From positions 414,149-478,148 of the forward strand of contig JAVSML010025178.1 of NCBI GenBank assembly GCA_038503035.1: 64,000 bases of DNA. Reading direction: 5' to 3'. Position 1 is the first letter of the stretch, and the number at the start of each line of letters is the position of its first letter. The translations under genes and the position numbers were made by a program. The stretch comes from Crocodylus rhombifer. Its lineage: Eukaryota; Chordata; Crocodylia; Crocodylidae. Shown in pieces: positions 32,050-43,849 of the stretch. The notes below the pieces were generated by a model. That model did not search any database. It was not told the DNA's origin and worked only from the letters and a program-made list of their open reading frames with translations.

Positions 32050-32625
32050 CAATTTGCTCCATCTGTCAGGGGTTTTAGAAGCCTTCCTCAGAGACACTGG
32101 GTGTTGGCTGCAGCCAAGGCTGGGGCTTTTGACTGGGGTGTGCCAATACTCCTCCTGGGACGGAGTATTGGTCGGAGGTTCCTGGCTACAGCGCCTTGCC
32201 CAGAAGGTCTTGCCTTTCTGCTCAGTGTCAGACATATTGCCATATTTGGGATCAAGAAGGAATTTTACCCCATGGTCAGACTGGTATGGACTATGTGGGT
32301 TTTTGCCCTCCTCTGTAGTGGGGGACATGGTCCTGTCCCTGGGAGGGCCCTTCCTTTACTTCCACTTTGTCTAACAAAATACATTGCTTGAGCATATATT
32401 AACAACCTTTTATAGAAACAAGACAATGGCTGCCATGGTTCCCTTGCTTTACCTGTGGCAGGTTAAGGATTTATATTTCGTGTTACATTAGGGTTGACAG
32501 TTTTACAAAGAGGTTAGATTGTGGATATGTGGAAGATGGTTTAGACAGGGCTGGTCCTGCCTCAGGCAGGGGTTGGACTAGATGACCTCTGGACATCCCT
32601 TCTGGCCCAACGTCTCTAGGACTGG
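32050..32625 (+). mobile_element. CR1-type LINE 3' region
   Basis: 'gggatcaagaaggaatttta' (32249-32268), 'gtttttgccctcctctgtag' (32299-32318) and the closing 'ggggttggactagatgacc' (32571-32589) with 'ccttctggccca' (32599-32610) are 3' UTR words of sauropsid CR1. The 142- and 106-codon plus frames at 31963-32391 and 32054-32374 lie in this UTR and are not genes. The 5' limit is uncertain. Confidence 0.7.
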
Positions 32626-34034
32626 GCATGAGAAGAGCGTGGGGAGCGTGTTACTTCTTAGAAAAACTCCTGACGTTGAGCACAGCAGAAACATGAGAAA
32701 CTGGAGAGTGCATATTAAGTGGGTTTGAAAATAACCATGGATGCAGAGAACCAGTTTGGTTGCATCATGAGTCTCTCCTGCTTCAAGGAGCTGCAGCCCT
32801 GATTATTAACTGAGCTAGTCAGCTAGATATTTAAATGATTCCCAAAAGTCATTAAGAGCCCAATCTGATATGCAGAGCCTGACTCTAGCAAAGGAATGCA
32901 GAGAGGGAATTATTTGCATAAACTCTACTTTAGAGAAACAAAGTCTACGTATTTTATGTTGTAGGAAACTGGGGTACCTGGATTTCACATAGTAAAAATA
33001 AATAAAAGCAGAGCCTGAGCACTGCAAGGCAGCATACGAAATGTGGAATAGAGTAAAAACGACAGTGGCAAACAAATCCGCCCACGGTGGGCATTAAAAA
33101 AAGACAAGCTACCCCACACAATGCATGCAATACCTCCAACAGATCACAGGTGGTCTCTCAAAGGGAGATTCCTGCATCTGAAGCCAGAGTCCTTGTTAAA
33201 GCATCTTAACAGCCTAGATACCTCAGTAACAGTCCCACCTCAATTCACACTGGAGCTAAGGTAACCAGGAAGGATGTGGATCAGTGCAGGAGCTGCTCAG
33301 AAGGTAGCTGCAGTCAGCAGGGCAATGACAAGCCTTACTCATAGACATGGCTCTCAATACATGGCTACACAATGCATCTAGAGCGCAGACCTCTGCTCCA
33401 ACAAATACAAACAGGCTGGGGGAGCAAGTCTTACAAATTCCACTCAAGATTCTCCTCCTGCAGCAACTAGGAACAGGCTTTCTATCTTTTTTCTAGATTA
33501 TTGGTGTGCAAGAATCCTAGGGAGTTAAGCATGGCCGACCCCATCTGACAGAGACTGCCAGACACAGCAGTCAGTTATCTATGTGTCTATAGCAGCACCC
33601 AGGAATAGACAAATAGGGCCTGGGTCCTTACACTCCAGAGCTCTTACAGCTACTTTGTACTAACCATATCAGATAAGGTCCTGAGTCTGGGTGTGGAATT
33701 CAACCCACCCTACGGTTGCATTGAGGGTCACACCAAGTCTTACTCCCCACCTCAAAGGTACTGCAGATCCATAAATTAACTTCCCCAATATGTTTCCCCA
33801 GCACCCACAACTCAGCCATCACTCACCCGAACATAACCAAGAATTCACTGACTACTGTAAACCTGGACTGAGACCTCTGAAGTTTGCAACAAAACACAAA
33901 AGCAGGTGAATGTACGCTCCTGTCAAGCATTGTGGAGATTTATACAGGTCCTGCAAGGCTCAGAGGTGAGAGCTATCAGCTACATTGTGCTGACTTGATG
34001 ACCTTGCGATTGAAACAGAGGACTGGGAGCAGTT
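32626..34034. other. No gene recognised
   Basis: No repeat ends, no long frames and no strong simple repeat. Opposed minus frames at 32815-33139 share the same bases and have no domain. Confidence 0.55.
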
Positions 34035-34139
34035 AAAACTTGACTGGGAGTCAGGAACCAAGGCAACTTTTGGGCTAGTCACTTAAGCGTTTTATGCCTC
34101 AAGCTTCCTTACCTGCAAAATGGGGGGGGGGGGGGGGGG
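34035..34139 (+). mobile_element. MIR-like SINE fragment ending in an 18-G run
   Basis: 'gactgggagtcaggaacc' (34043-34060), 'gctagtcacttaagcg' (34074-34089), 'cttccttacctgcaaaatgg' (34104-34123) follow the MIR core in order. The 'aaaatgggg' end has expanded to 18 consecutive G (34122-34139), the longest G run in the window and a possible quadruplex former. Confidence 0.75.
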
Positions 34140-34844
34140 AATATTTAGCTTTCCTACTTCTTCTTGGGGAGGTGGAGAGGAGCAAAGGACTTGGGAAATA
34201 ATTTCCTTCCTGTTTGTAAATCACAGGAAGCTCCTCCAAGGGAAGGTGGTATATGGAGGCAAAGTGTTATGGTTATTAATGCTGGAAACCAAGCACCTCC
34301 TGTGCAGTTATTTAATTAAAACATAAATACAAACAGATAAGTGTCTAATGAGCCAGTTGTACACAGCATATTTATATTCCTCAGAAAAGAACAATACCTA
34401 AACTAGTAGCAAATACTACCCCTTCTCTCCCAGCCTGGCTTTCTGCAATCAGGAATCAGGCCACACGGTAGTTTGTTGACAAATTGGTTCATGTTATGAA
34501 GATAATGAAGGCTTCAAATTACTTTGCACTCCTTCCCCCTGGAAGCAGAGAGGCTCTTGCAGAGAGAGATTGCTGGGTTTGTTTGTGTGAGTGTATGTGT
34601 GTGTGTCATTTGTGAAAAGACAAGCCCCAGAGGCCTGTCAGCCAAGGCAGGATGGCTCTAGCCACTGCTTCCTGGCAAATTCAGATTACTGCACCAACCT
34701 CCTAGCTGGGCTCTTGGCAGTTCTTTTTGGGAGGTGAATATGGCTAGATCCCTACACCCTTTTCAAGGATGGGTATAGGAATCCTTTACCTGGAAATGTG
34801 AGACTATTGAGCAGTGTTTCCATGCTGCCAGGTGCCATGAGAGA
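34140..34844. other. No gene recognised; short (GT)n at about 34583-34607
   Basis: A small GT-rich microsatellite lies at 34583-34607. Nothing else is distinctive. Confidence 0.55.
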
Positions 34845-34945
34845 ATCACAGATTAACAGGAAAGGGATGTTAAGGGTCAGCTAGTCCAGGATGCAGTATT
34901 CCTAAACCACCCGAGACAAATGCCTATCCAGTTTATGTCATTATC
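34845..34945 (-). mobile_element. Old CR1 fragment
   Basis: The plus strand reads 'agagaatcacagattaac' (34840-34857), 'gtcagctagtccagg' (34877-34891), 'ctaaaccacccgagacaaat' (34902-34921) and 'gcctatccagttta' (34922-34935), the reverse complement of a diverged CR1 3' end. Confidence 0.6.
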
Positions 34946-36219
34946 TTATGGTTCCTATAGTCAGAAAGTCTTAGGGCATCCAAATGTATCCAGGGCTGTG
35001 TATGATCTGACATTAGAGAACAAAATAGGGATGAAAGCATCTGCTTGGATCAGATCTGGATTTCCATCGTTCCAGGACTTGTGGGAGTTTGGAATGACAG
35101 ATTGGCTCATCCCCTTACCAGGAAAGAGAGTGCCTGCAGACACAGAGCCTCCAATTTCCATTCCACTCTGTCCAGGCTCTTGTCACATGCCCACCAACAA
35201 TGCACCTCAGGGTACATCTATATGACACAATGTATTGATGTGTAAAGGCTGCTTTAATGCAGTGCCCCACTGGATCCTATATGTCCTGTTCATCAGCAGT
35301 GCCGATTAGCTAAGGCAGAACACCTGCTTACATGGCAATGGGGCCTTGTGCCCTGAAGAGTTTAATGACACAACAAGGTGACTTAGGTAGTCCAGTTCCT
35401 TCTTTGTTCCATTCTCTGAGAGATGTGGGGTTGCTTGTGTTCCTTCACGAGATGGCAGCAGATTATGAAGTGTTGTACGGGAAAACAAAGCCAACAACAT
35501 GGGAAATGGATTCAGTTCCTGGGGTGGTGAGTGTTGGGATCATTCTTAGCACATCTGCCAGGGACTTCCAAAGCCCTGTCCTCCTGGCCAACGTGGAGGC
35601 AGTCCGTCCCACTTACTGCTCCCTGCAACGTAAGCTGTCCAGGCAGTAAAGCCCATGGAATTGAAGACTAGCAAGGAGATAATGTGCCACAACAACTGTA
35701 GGCCTTAAATCTAAATCACTGTTCAACAGGAAAACCATAAAGCGAGTGGTGAATAGGAGCGAGAAGCCATTGCTGTTGTTTGGAGCACTGTAGCCTCTCC
35801 AGCACATATTCTTTAAAGACAGGGTTTTCAGTCACATACATATTGGCTCAACATACTAAGGAGCCATGTTGCCAGTCTGGCTTTCAGTGCTGCCAATCTG
35901 GATCCTGACAAGGAATCCATTAAAAACACTAAATCCGAGGCTCCTAACCTCCTTGTTCCCAGAAGGACGAATGCGACCCAAGAACACACCACTCATGAGG
36001 AAACAAATATAAAGGGTCCGATTCAGCATTGTGCTTATCTACCAGCTTGGCATCAGTGGGACCATTCACATGCTCAACTACGTTGCTAAATTGTGGCCTG
36101 TGTAGCCAACAGCTGCTTGGGAGTTCACAGTGGCCCACTGACTTGTTCCTCCTGGGGAGGAATTGTTCAGTTCCTAATCAGAAGTGCTCCTGGAAAGGGA
36201 AAGGTAGAGGATGATGAAG
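34946..36219. other. Mostly unrecognised; possible MITE left end at 35208
   Basis: 'cagggtacatctatatgac' (35208-35226) looks like a left terminus of the TACA-type MITEs seen at 11526 and 29909, but I found no matching right end. Frames at 34920-35649 are short and without domains. Confidence 0.4.
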
Positions 36220-36660
36220 AGACTAAAACATTTCCCATCCTTGACAGTTATTAGTAATTAATAAAGAACGTATTCAAGATTTCAGTTAACTGGATCCAAG
36301 CGGGGTTATAAAGTTCCTTCAGCCACTGTGCATTTCAACAAGCCCAGCAAAGCTCTTTAGTGATCATAACAAATATGTCATGGTCTACCTTGCAATTGAT
36401 TCGCTTTTGGGAACATAAGCTAAGCTTTAAATCTATATTTCATATATAATCAAGCAGCCAAATCAGCCTTTTGATACAAAATCCAAATCAGCCACTGCGT
36501 CTTTATCTCAGAAAGCAGCAGGGCCAACAAAGCTACCGCCAGGGAAGTGACAGTTCTTCTTTATTATCCTGCCTGGTGGTGCCCATCTCCTCATCTCCCC
36601 TATCAAATTTCTGGGCCTTTTTGATAAAAAATAATTTAAGAGCAAGCTCCCCAGGAAGCA
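36220..36660. promoter_or_regulatory. Candidate conserved regulatory stretch
   Basis: This repeat-free block has AT-rich words (gttattagtaattaataaag at 36247-36266, ataatttaagagc near 36629) alternating with even sequence, including 'tttatctcag' and 'ttattatcctgcc'. The look is that of a developmental enhancer. There is no direct evidence. Confidence 0.18.
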
Positions 36661-37447
36661 TGCAGAGGTTACGAACTGAGCAATCACCCTGCAAACCCCC
36701 CTCCTCAAAAAGGGACAACTGGAAAAAATGCCTGTGAAACACAGCACGTGCTCCATGTCCTCTCTGTGCAACCCCTTGCTGCAATGTGAAAAGGGTGTTT
36801 GGGGTCACATCTCACGTTAAAAAGCTCCTTCCCTCTTGGCCATTACCTATTGGAACTCAAAGGGGATTTGAAAACGCATGGGCTTAGCACCATTCATGCT
36901 TCCTGTTTCTTCTTTTTTTTCCTTTTCTTTTCTTTTTTCTTGTTGCATTTCAGGCTTTTCCTAGAGCCAAACTAGCCTATTTTTAGTCACTTCACTTTAG
37001 AGGATGTCTCACACACTTTCACTTTCTAGCAAGTTTGTTGTTTTTCTTTTTGTTTTTTTAAGGACTTCTATTTAAACTAACCTTTCTGCTAAAAAGTCTG
37101 ATCAGTAACTTACCCACTCTCGTGCTCCCCCTTATCTGAGTGACTGTTCCCTGCCATGTTTTGCTTTGTCTATGTAATTCAGTGTAAGCTTTCTGGGGCC
37201 AGACCTGCACATAGCTATAAATGATTGCAAAGTAAAACTAAAAGTACTTTGCTTTGATGCAGGCAAATTTTTGTTCTGCCCACAGTGGAATTTGGGACCC
37301 AGATCCACACTTCCTCAAAGTTTAAGGAAATGGACTGGGGTTCTGATTTGAGTCTGTTTTAAAGTTGGCTACAGAAGCATAGAAAAGAATACCAAAACTA
37401 GAAAAAAGTGAAATCAATTTATGTGCAACTCCACTGTTTAGCCCTCT
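36661..37447. other. No gene recognised; T-rich tract at 36910-36945
   Basis: A T/C-rich run at 36909-36943 and a T-rich run at 37040-37060 are the only distinctive features. Confidence 0.55.
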
Positions 37448-37822
37448 ATGAATGTTCCACAAATTGATGAGTTTTTCCCTTGGTATAAATATCCCACAAA
37501 TCAAGTGACAGGTATTTTAAAGATGAGGCCGGTACCTCCATCCATAATTCACACTGTTGCAGAGGAAGAATTGGAGAAAAAGATCCAAAAGGCATATTTT
37601 AAGTATTTAGGAAAATTTGGACAGAATGAGCAATTTGAAAAGTTCTGTCACACTTACCTGCAAACTTATCCCACACAGACCATGGGTATGTTACAGGCCA
37701 ACACACCACAGCTCTCCATGGACTTCATTCAAATATTGGGGCCCCTGGAAATCAGATCAGCAGGAAAACAAGGATTTCTAAGCTTATCTACTGCTTCTTG
37801 TGCCAATCTCTCTCTACTGTAG
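37448..37822 (+). other. Unassigned 124-codon open frame, possible exon remnant
   Basis: The frame starts with ATG nine bases after an in-frame TAG and is not in a recognised repeat. Its middle (EEELEKKIQKAYFKYLGKFG, about residues 39-58) is charged and helix-like. Two splice-like borders lie inside: a pyrimidine-poor acceptor (cacactgttgcag, ending 37561) and a donor-like atgg|gtatgt near 37685-37691. I do not recognise the family. It could be a decayed exon, part of an unknown repeat, or chance. Confidence 0.18.
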
Positions 37823-38552
37823 TGGTTTCCAGGCCAGCGCTTAAGTTTGTCACTTTGAAAACTTTTTACCTTAGGAATAAAGGCACAAGGTCAACTTGAT
37901 GTAGAATCAGTAGATATAAGCAAAGGAGGTCATAATGCCATAATGCCCCATTCTCTCTAGGAGAGGATGTGAGAGAAGGTGGATCGGGGCAATCTGGGAT
38001 AGGTACATTTCAGAAAGTTCCACTCACAGGAACAATAATACACTTTGATCTGTACTGAATGTAAATAAGGCGCTCTCATTATCCCATAACCACTTCTCTA
38101 GTTTGCATACCCCAAGCAAACCCCCAAATCTTCTATTCATAATAGATGAGGGTTTGTTTGGGTTTTTTAAACGTATCTTTTGGTTTTGTCTGGAAGTTGA
38201 AGTGGAAATATCATATAGAAGGATAATCTCACTGACTGGTAATAGCTAAAACATTTGCTAGATGGCCTATTTTTGTGAGATTTCTTCAATTAGTTTTGGA
38301 TACAGTCCCAAAGTCACTGTGTAAGTACAAAGGTGGAAGACAAGCCAAAATTTTCAGAAGAGAATAGTGATTTGGGGTACCTCCTTGTCTAAGAGCCCAA
38401 CTTGAAACATCTTAAAGCAGCCAAATTTCACAACATTGCTGATTTATACCCACCCTTTGAAATTCAGATCATGAAAGGTGTGCCGAGCTGGGAACACATA
38501 AACTGAGCTAACTCAGAATCAGTTATGCTTTCAGATGCTGTTTAAAATTATA
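37823..38552. other. No gene recognised
   Basis: Unstructured AT-rich sequence up to the target duplication of the MITE at 38561. Confidence 0.55.
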
Positions 38553-38560
38553 GTCTAAAC

Positions 38561-38870
38561 CAGCTTTTTTTTAATTCAAGACACCCCTCATTACCCCAAG
38601 CACTCCTTGGAAAATGCCAGCTCTTAGTTTTCACTTGTTTTTGACTACAGAAAAATAATGGAGCAATTCTTTTGTTGAAAATTACTCAGAAAGACCACAG
38701 CAGGACAAAATATTTTTGACACAATGGATTCCTATTTGAAATCTCTGGGTTTATCTTGTGAACCATGTTTGCACACCTAACAGTGATAACATTGTGTTGC
38801 ATCCCCTGGCACTCTTGAAAAGATCTCAGGTCATCCCAGGGTGCTGTGGCACCCTGGCTGAGAATCACTG
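38561..38870. mobile_element. hAT-like MITE with eroded left end
   Basis: The right end, read on the opposite strand, is cagtgattctcagccagggt followed by gccacagcaccctggg, a familiar hAT MITE terminus. The left end cagctttttttt is eroded. The flanks gtctaaac (38553-38560) and gtttacac (38871-38878) agree at 6 of 8, fixing the borders at 310 bp. Confidence 0.75.
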
Positions 38871-38878
38871 GTTTACAC

Positions 38879-41076
38879 AGTATGTGCATGGTTGCGAGAG
38901 AGAAAGCGGGGTGGGAAAAGAGAGAGAGTTTACATAATAGATTTGATGTGAATATTAAAGCCTCCTCTATTTCCACAGCCCTGTTATCTTTCTCAGGCCT
39001 CTAAACAATTCAGTCAATGCTCCACCGTCCTGCTCCTATGCAACCGTCTTCTTTTCCAGCTCCGAGACACTCCCATCGCTGTGCCAAGCACTTTTCCAGG
39101 TCAGGTATATTCATTACAAAAGCAAGCTCTCCTGAGCTGTGCACTGGTTTTGTGATGTGCCCGGTGGGGGCCATTAGCATACAAGACTGTGAAATTAGCT
39201 TCAGCTCAAATTAAACAAAACAAGATTTGATCCTCGGGCTCCTGACAGTGGAAACAGACAGTTAGAAAGGAAAGCTAGAACTAACAGAAGGCTGCTTGGT
39301 TTTCTACCTGGGCTGGTACAAGGTTGTCCAGCAAGGGCTTTACCTAGAACTATCAGTAATAATCCTTCACCCAAGGAGCCAGACTTGGCCAGCAAGTATC
39401 CCTCTGGCAAGCTTCTTTAGCAGGCTGTAGAATCAGTCTGCTTGCACCACTCAGTGACAAGGAAACAAGACCCACCGCCACCCACATGGAGACACTCACA
39501 CAAATGTTCACATAGACCCTCTGCAAGACACAATAGAGAAGTTCCTCCTGTGCAATTACAGCTGGGTGCCCCCTAATTCTGATCGCTTGAGCATTTTAAT
39601 GCTCTCGCTCTGGGGTCTGCACAATCCTGCCCTAATTTTACCAAAGGCCTTTGTATCAAAGGCTGAGCTGTGTGAAAGGTGATTTAGCAGAGATGGTGTC
39701 AGTGATTATTTTCAAAGGAACTGCAGCGGCCCCACCACAAGGGACACTGCAGCTTCCAGATAGGGGGCCCTTATCATATTTTCTATTCTCAGATAAGATT
39801 GTTTCCTTTTTTCATACTCCTTCCTGAATCTTCTTGATAACAACTGGGGGGCAGCTTAATCACAGAGGTTGAAATAACCAAAAGGGTGATGAGGATGGTG
39901 GTGGGGATGACAGGGAACATGGCCAGGTGGGTGGGACAGTGGGGGAACTTACTGGTCTGAAAAGTTGGGTAAGAGTATACTTAAAGGGAAACAGAGTGAG
40001 CAGAAACAGGGTTATGTTGACGGGAACAGCTGCTAAACTGCAACCAAACAAAAAGCACATGCCACCAATGTTCTTGTGGTTGCTTGACAAGAACAGAAAC
40101 AAAGCAAATTGTTCATGGCCGCAGTCTAGCCAATTCAGAACACAAACAAGACCAGGGTGTGAAGAGGGAGCTAGAGGTGGGAGATGTTCAGCCTCAAGAT
40201 GGTGAGATGGGCCTTTTTGTGAAGCAGTCTGTTCTCTTTTCTGTTTTAAACCAGAAGAATTTCTGAGAGAGATGAAATGTTGCTGAGGTGAGCCATGAAC
40301 TGAACTCAGAGAGGCACAGAGGTTGGAATGGGATAAAGTATCCAAAGAAAAAAGAAAAATAAGGGAAGTTGGGGGCAGGGTGGATTTTTTTTTTTTCCTC
40401 CTTCACAGAATAGGCCCAAACTGGGAAACTTAGATCTGGAGTTGGAGGTATGAAGGATTCAGATGTGCTGCTCTGGAGGATTCCTGATTCCTACTCTATG
40501 ACTATCATGTCATTCATAGCACTGTGCCACCTTGAGCTGTGCCCTCTTCAGCTCCTGTATGCTAATCAGAGTCATATCTGATCATTATTTGGATGGGGAG
40601 CTTCCAAAGAAAACCCAGGTTTGGCTAATGCAGTAGTTAACAAGTTCCCCTTCAAGATCACTTTGAGCCCAGTGCTCCACAGTCTATTGGCAGAAGATGC
40701 TGGGCTTTTGGGGAGGTGAGTGAACCAGGTTTCAGACAAAAATACAGCTAAACTGTTGACCATTTGTTGTGTTCATAGGTCTTGTTATAGTTCTCAAGAG
40801 CTATAACAATTAATTCCAATGCATGGTGAAAAATTCTGCCTCCCTAGAACTACCTCACAGAATTCATCTCTCTAAAAAAAAGGAAAAGAAAAAGACAACA
40901 CTGTGTGTGAAGCACTATTGCTAACATTGCCACATGTGGCCCCAGAGGTAGCGTAAAGAACGCTCTTGATGTATACCAGAGGATCACAGAACGCCTTGGG
41001 AGCCTTCTGTGATGAAGTTGTTACAAGTGTGGAAATCCTGTTTTTTGAGCTATGAACCTTCCCTTGCATTCATCTG
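38879..41076. other. No gene recognised; possible regulatory pieces near 39040-39240 and 39540-39850
   Basis: Both named pieces are repeat-free with even composition and small AT cores (gaaattagcttcagc; cctaattttacc). The 161-codon minus frame at 39860-40345 has no domain and crosses GT/GA-rich sequence, so I treat it as chance. Confidence 0.45.
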
Positions 41077-41084
41077 AGCTACAG

Positions 41085-41823
41085 CTAGGTACAGACATTA
41101 CACACAAACCAGTCTAAGTACTCAGAAACTGGTTTAAACCTGTAACAGAACAGATGTTCAGTGCACACAAAACATTTTGCAAATGGCTGAAACTGATTTG
41201 AGATAAACCTGGTTGAATGTACTGTCAGACTTAACTGATTTGGGTCAAACCAGTTTATGCAATGTCTGTCCCAGACCCCTTGTTGGCTTAAGATAAACCA
41301 GACTCCTCCAGCATCCCAGCATACTCTCTGGGCTGGGTGGGACGCTCTGCTCCACAGCAGGGATGCCCCCCACTCCCCTTTGCTCCCTGGGCAGAACTCC
41401 AGAGATTGCTGGCTGCTTCACCCCTCCCCCTCACCACTCCTTGCTAAGCAGGAATTCCCCTTTTCCCTCTGCCTTGCTGAGGAGATGCCTGTGTATTAGC
41501 TAGCAGACCACATGCTGGCTATGGTCCCTGCTGAATCAACAGGTAGTTGGTAATGTCCCTCTGTTGTTTTTTTAATGGGGTGATAAATACTGAGTTAGGG
41601 AGTGATGAATACTGTTATCAATTCCCTGCTGGGCTAATCAGCTCAGCTCAGTGCTGTGGAAGGGATGGGAGGGCTGCTGTAGTGTCCCCCAGTTTCTAGC
41701 CTGAGCATGTGCCTGCATGTCTGGGATATCTGCAATTACAAACTGGTTCAGCCTAGCCATGTTAGATTAACTGGCAAAGACTGAATCTATTCAGGCTCAG
41801 ACTTTTTAAGCATCTCTCCCTAG
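41085..41823. mobile_element. hAT-like non-autonomous element, long copy
   Basis: The left end is ctaggtacagacattacac (41085-41103). The right end reads on the opposite strand ctagggagagatgcttaaa. The flanks agctacag (41077-41084) and ccctgcag (41824-41831) agree at 5 of 8. The first 190 bp (to about 41275, ending aatgtctgtccc) form a module with its own inverted ends. The rest (41276-41823) is homologous to 54240-54950 in the opposite orientation. Frame 41257-41499 also exists in the other copy only because the DNA is homologous. Confidence 0.8.
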
Positions 41824-41831
41824 CCCTGCAG

Positions 41832-42339
41832 AACAGGTAGACTCCACGCCTTACCCATCCCAAGCTATTAAATCACTGGTACAGCCCCAGTCCATGGGCA
41901 GCTTTCTGGCCTGTGGTCCCCAATTCAACTTGGCATAAAAGATTACAAGATGCTAGGAATGCTCTTCCAAACACAGCACACAGAGGAGCCTGAAGTTCAA
42001 ACTTGGGGAGAGGAGATCTGCTCACCCAGAGGGACCAAAAATGCATGCTTGGTCCTTGCTCTTTACTCTGGAATGAAGAGGAGATGGACTTCAAACATCT
42101 GCCAGGCAGGCTACTTTTGGCCTCTGTGGCTGAAACCTTTGTTTCCTCCTTTAGCCCATGGAACTCAAAACAAAGGTGGCCTGCCTCCTTCACAGACCGA
42201 GATGGTTGTTCCTGAGCCATCAGGGAAAAGGCATGTCCTGCAAAACACCATCACGTGGAGTTCAAAGCCAGACCTGTCTGACTGGAAGGCAGTGGATGGC
42301 AGCTTACCACAGAGCTCTTGGTAATAAAGCCTATTTGAA
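41832..42339. other. No gene recognised
   Basis: Frames of 115 and 124 codons on opposite strands cover the same bases (41873-42220 minus, 41950-42324 plus); neither has a domain. Confidence 0.5.
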
Positions 42340-42680
42340 GACTCTCAGTGAAAAGTGTGTTCCTAATAAAGGATAACATTTCATGGTCATTATGCGATAC
42401 ACTTAACTTTAAAAGGAACAAAAATGCTGAGAAAGTCATTTTCTGAAAAGGGCTCTCGGATTTCATTACTATGGGTCAAGAGCCTGGGGAGAAGAATTAA
42501 AGAAAAACACGAACTTGTGCACAAATTAATTAAAGATATTTCCACTAATAAATTGTCCCCGTATCCCAAGGCAGAGCCTTCAGTTTGCAAAATGTGGTAA
42601 TATTCAAGTTGTGGTTTTTTCCGCCAGGCGAACAGCTCAGCAACATTTAAAATCAAATGGATGGAGCCTCGTGATTCAGG
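42340..42680. promoter_or_regulatory. Candidate conserved regulatory stretch
   Basis: Repeat-free, even-textured sequence with several AT cores (caaattaattaaagata at 42521-42537; aacatttaaaatcaaatgg at 42643-42661). It resembles conserved non-coding elements but no comparison is possible here. Confidence 0.2.
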
Positions 42681-43129
42681 GTTTGGGGTTTTTTTCCCCC
42701 CTCCCTTCTTCAGCCCATAGAAAATTTCCGGTATTTGAACTTATTTTTAAGAAAGAAAGAAAAATGCCCCAGTAACCCCCGAGAGAACAAAACCGTGATG
42801 ACCTTCTAATTTCTCTTTTCTTGATGTAGTTGATTTCTCCAAACAAGCTGTCCTCTTCCCCACTCCCACCAAAAATGTGAAGGATGGAGGGATGCAAAGA
42901 TGGTGCCAACTGCTGTAATTTGAGTAAATCTGCACCACCAGGGAAAACAAAACAGAACCAAAAAAAACACAAAAGGAAAAAAAAACAGAATTCCTGAAGA
43001 CAGCATTGCCAGGACTCGGCCTGCCACAATCCTCCATTACCGGCCCTTGCTTAGATAAGAATAGCTGCCATGACAGGAAGTACGCTCTGATGGTCACTGA
43101 GTGGATTCCTATTCAGAAAACCTACCTGC
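42681..43129. other. No gene recognised; A-rich tract at 42950-42990
   Basis: The A-rich tract at 42948-42988 generates T/F-rich minus frames (42676-43097) which are composition artefacts. Confidence 0.55.
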
Positions 43130-43258
43130 CAATATCTACCTTCTTCCAAACCTGCAGTGTGACCCTGGGAAAGACCTCTTTTGCTCTCGGTACTGCACTT
43201 GCTCCTTTTGTTAACTAGAGGTTATACTGACCCTTCCTCTCAGGGGGATGTTGAAAAT
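43130..43258 (+). mobile_element. MIR-like SINE fragment
   Basis: 'cagtgtgaccctgggaaaga' (43155-43174), 'ctctcggtactgcac' (43184-43198), 'gttatactgacccttcctc' (43221-43239) and 'agggggatgttg' follow the MIR core order. It is cut at 43258 by the DNA transposon that follows. Confidence 0.65.
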
Positions 43259-43775
43259 CAGTGGGGGGGTGGGGGGGGGGAACCTTTTTGGCAGGTGTGC
43301 CATAGACTAGCCTGAGGCAAGGCTTTCTTAGCGTGATATCTTTTATTGAACTAACTACACAGCTGGGATAAAGTGAGACAAGCTGAGGAAGACTGTCTTA
43401 CATTCAAAGGCTTGTCTCATTTTATCCCAACTGTATAGTTGTTCCAATAGAAGATGTCTGCCTAAGAAATCCTTGCCTCTCGCTTCATTTCTGGCCCATC
43501 ATGGCTACAACATCACTCTTACATTACTGTACACATTAGCCCTGCACCCTCCCCGAATGCCACTCTGATCCCCTTCCCCTCCCCCTCCCCAATCTGCCGC
43601 TCTCCTTTCTTCTTCCCACCCTCTTCTCTCTGCCTAATCTGGTGCTTGTGCTTTCTTCTGCCAGTCCTAACTGCCACTATGCTGTTGTCCCCTCCCTAAT
43701 CATCAGCCATGTACCACGCACAGCGGCTGTCCATGCCACTTGCGATACAGGTGCCACAGGTTGACCCCCCTGCTG
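43259..43775. mobile_element. hAT-like element containing a foldback insert
   Basis: The left end cagtgggggggtggggg then aacctttttggcaggtgtgcc (43281 onward) pairs in type with the complement of the right end, cagcaggggggtcaacctg followed by tggcacctg. No target duplication is clear. Nested inside, 43314-43384 and 43409-43479 are inverted 71-bp arms (gaggcaagg…gagacaagc and its complement) with a 24-bp loop; this inner foldback appears to be a separate insertion. Confidence 0.65.
43314..43479. repeat. Foldback of 71-bp arms
   Basis: tgggataaagtgagacaagc (43364-43383) faces gcttgtctcattttatccca (43410-43429) with one mismatch, and the outer parts (gaggcaagg at 43314, ccttgcctc ending 43479) continue the pairing. 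The words 'cttttattgaactaact' occur in a common reptile repeat that often carries 'ttttattggaccaact'. Confidence 0.8.
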
Positions 43776-43849
43776 AGAACTGAAGGTGAAACTCTGTAAG
43801 ATCCTCCAGCAGAAGGGGTACAAGCTATTGTGAGCAAAAGTTATGCTTT

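Noticed and set aside
31963..32391. 142-codon frame as a gene
   Set aside because: It overlaps the 3' UTR of a CR1-type LINE.
39860..40345. 161-codon minus frame as a gene
   Set aside because: Low-complexity start, no domain and no splice partners; length is compatible with chance in 64 kb.
41257..41499. Frame shared with 54631-54966 as a conserved protein
   Set aside because: The two frames are homologous only because the DNA belongs to two copies of the same non-autonomous element.
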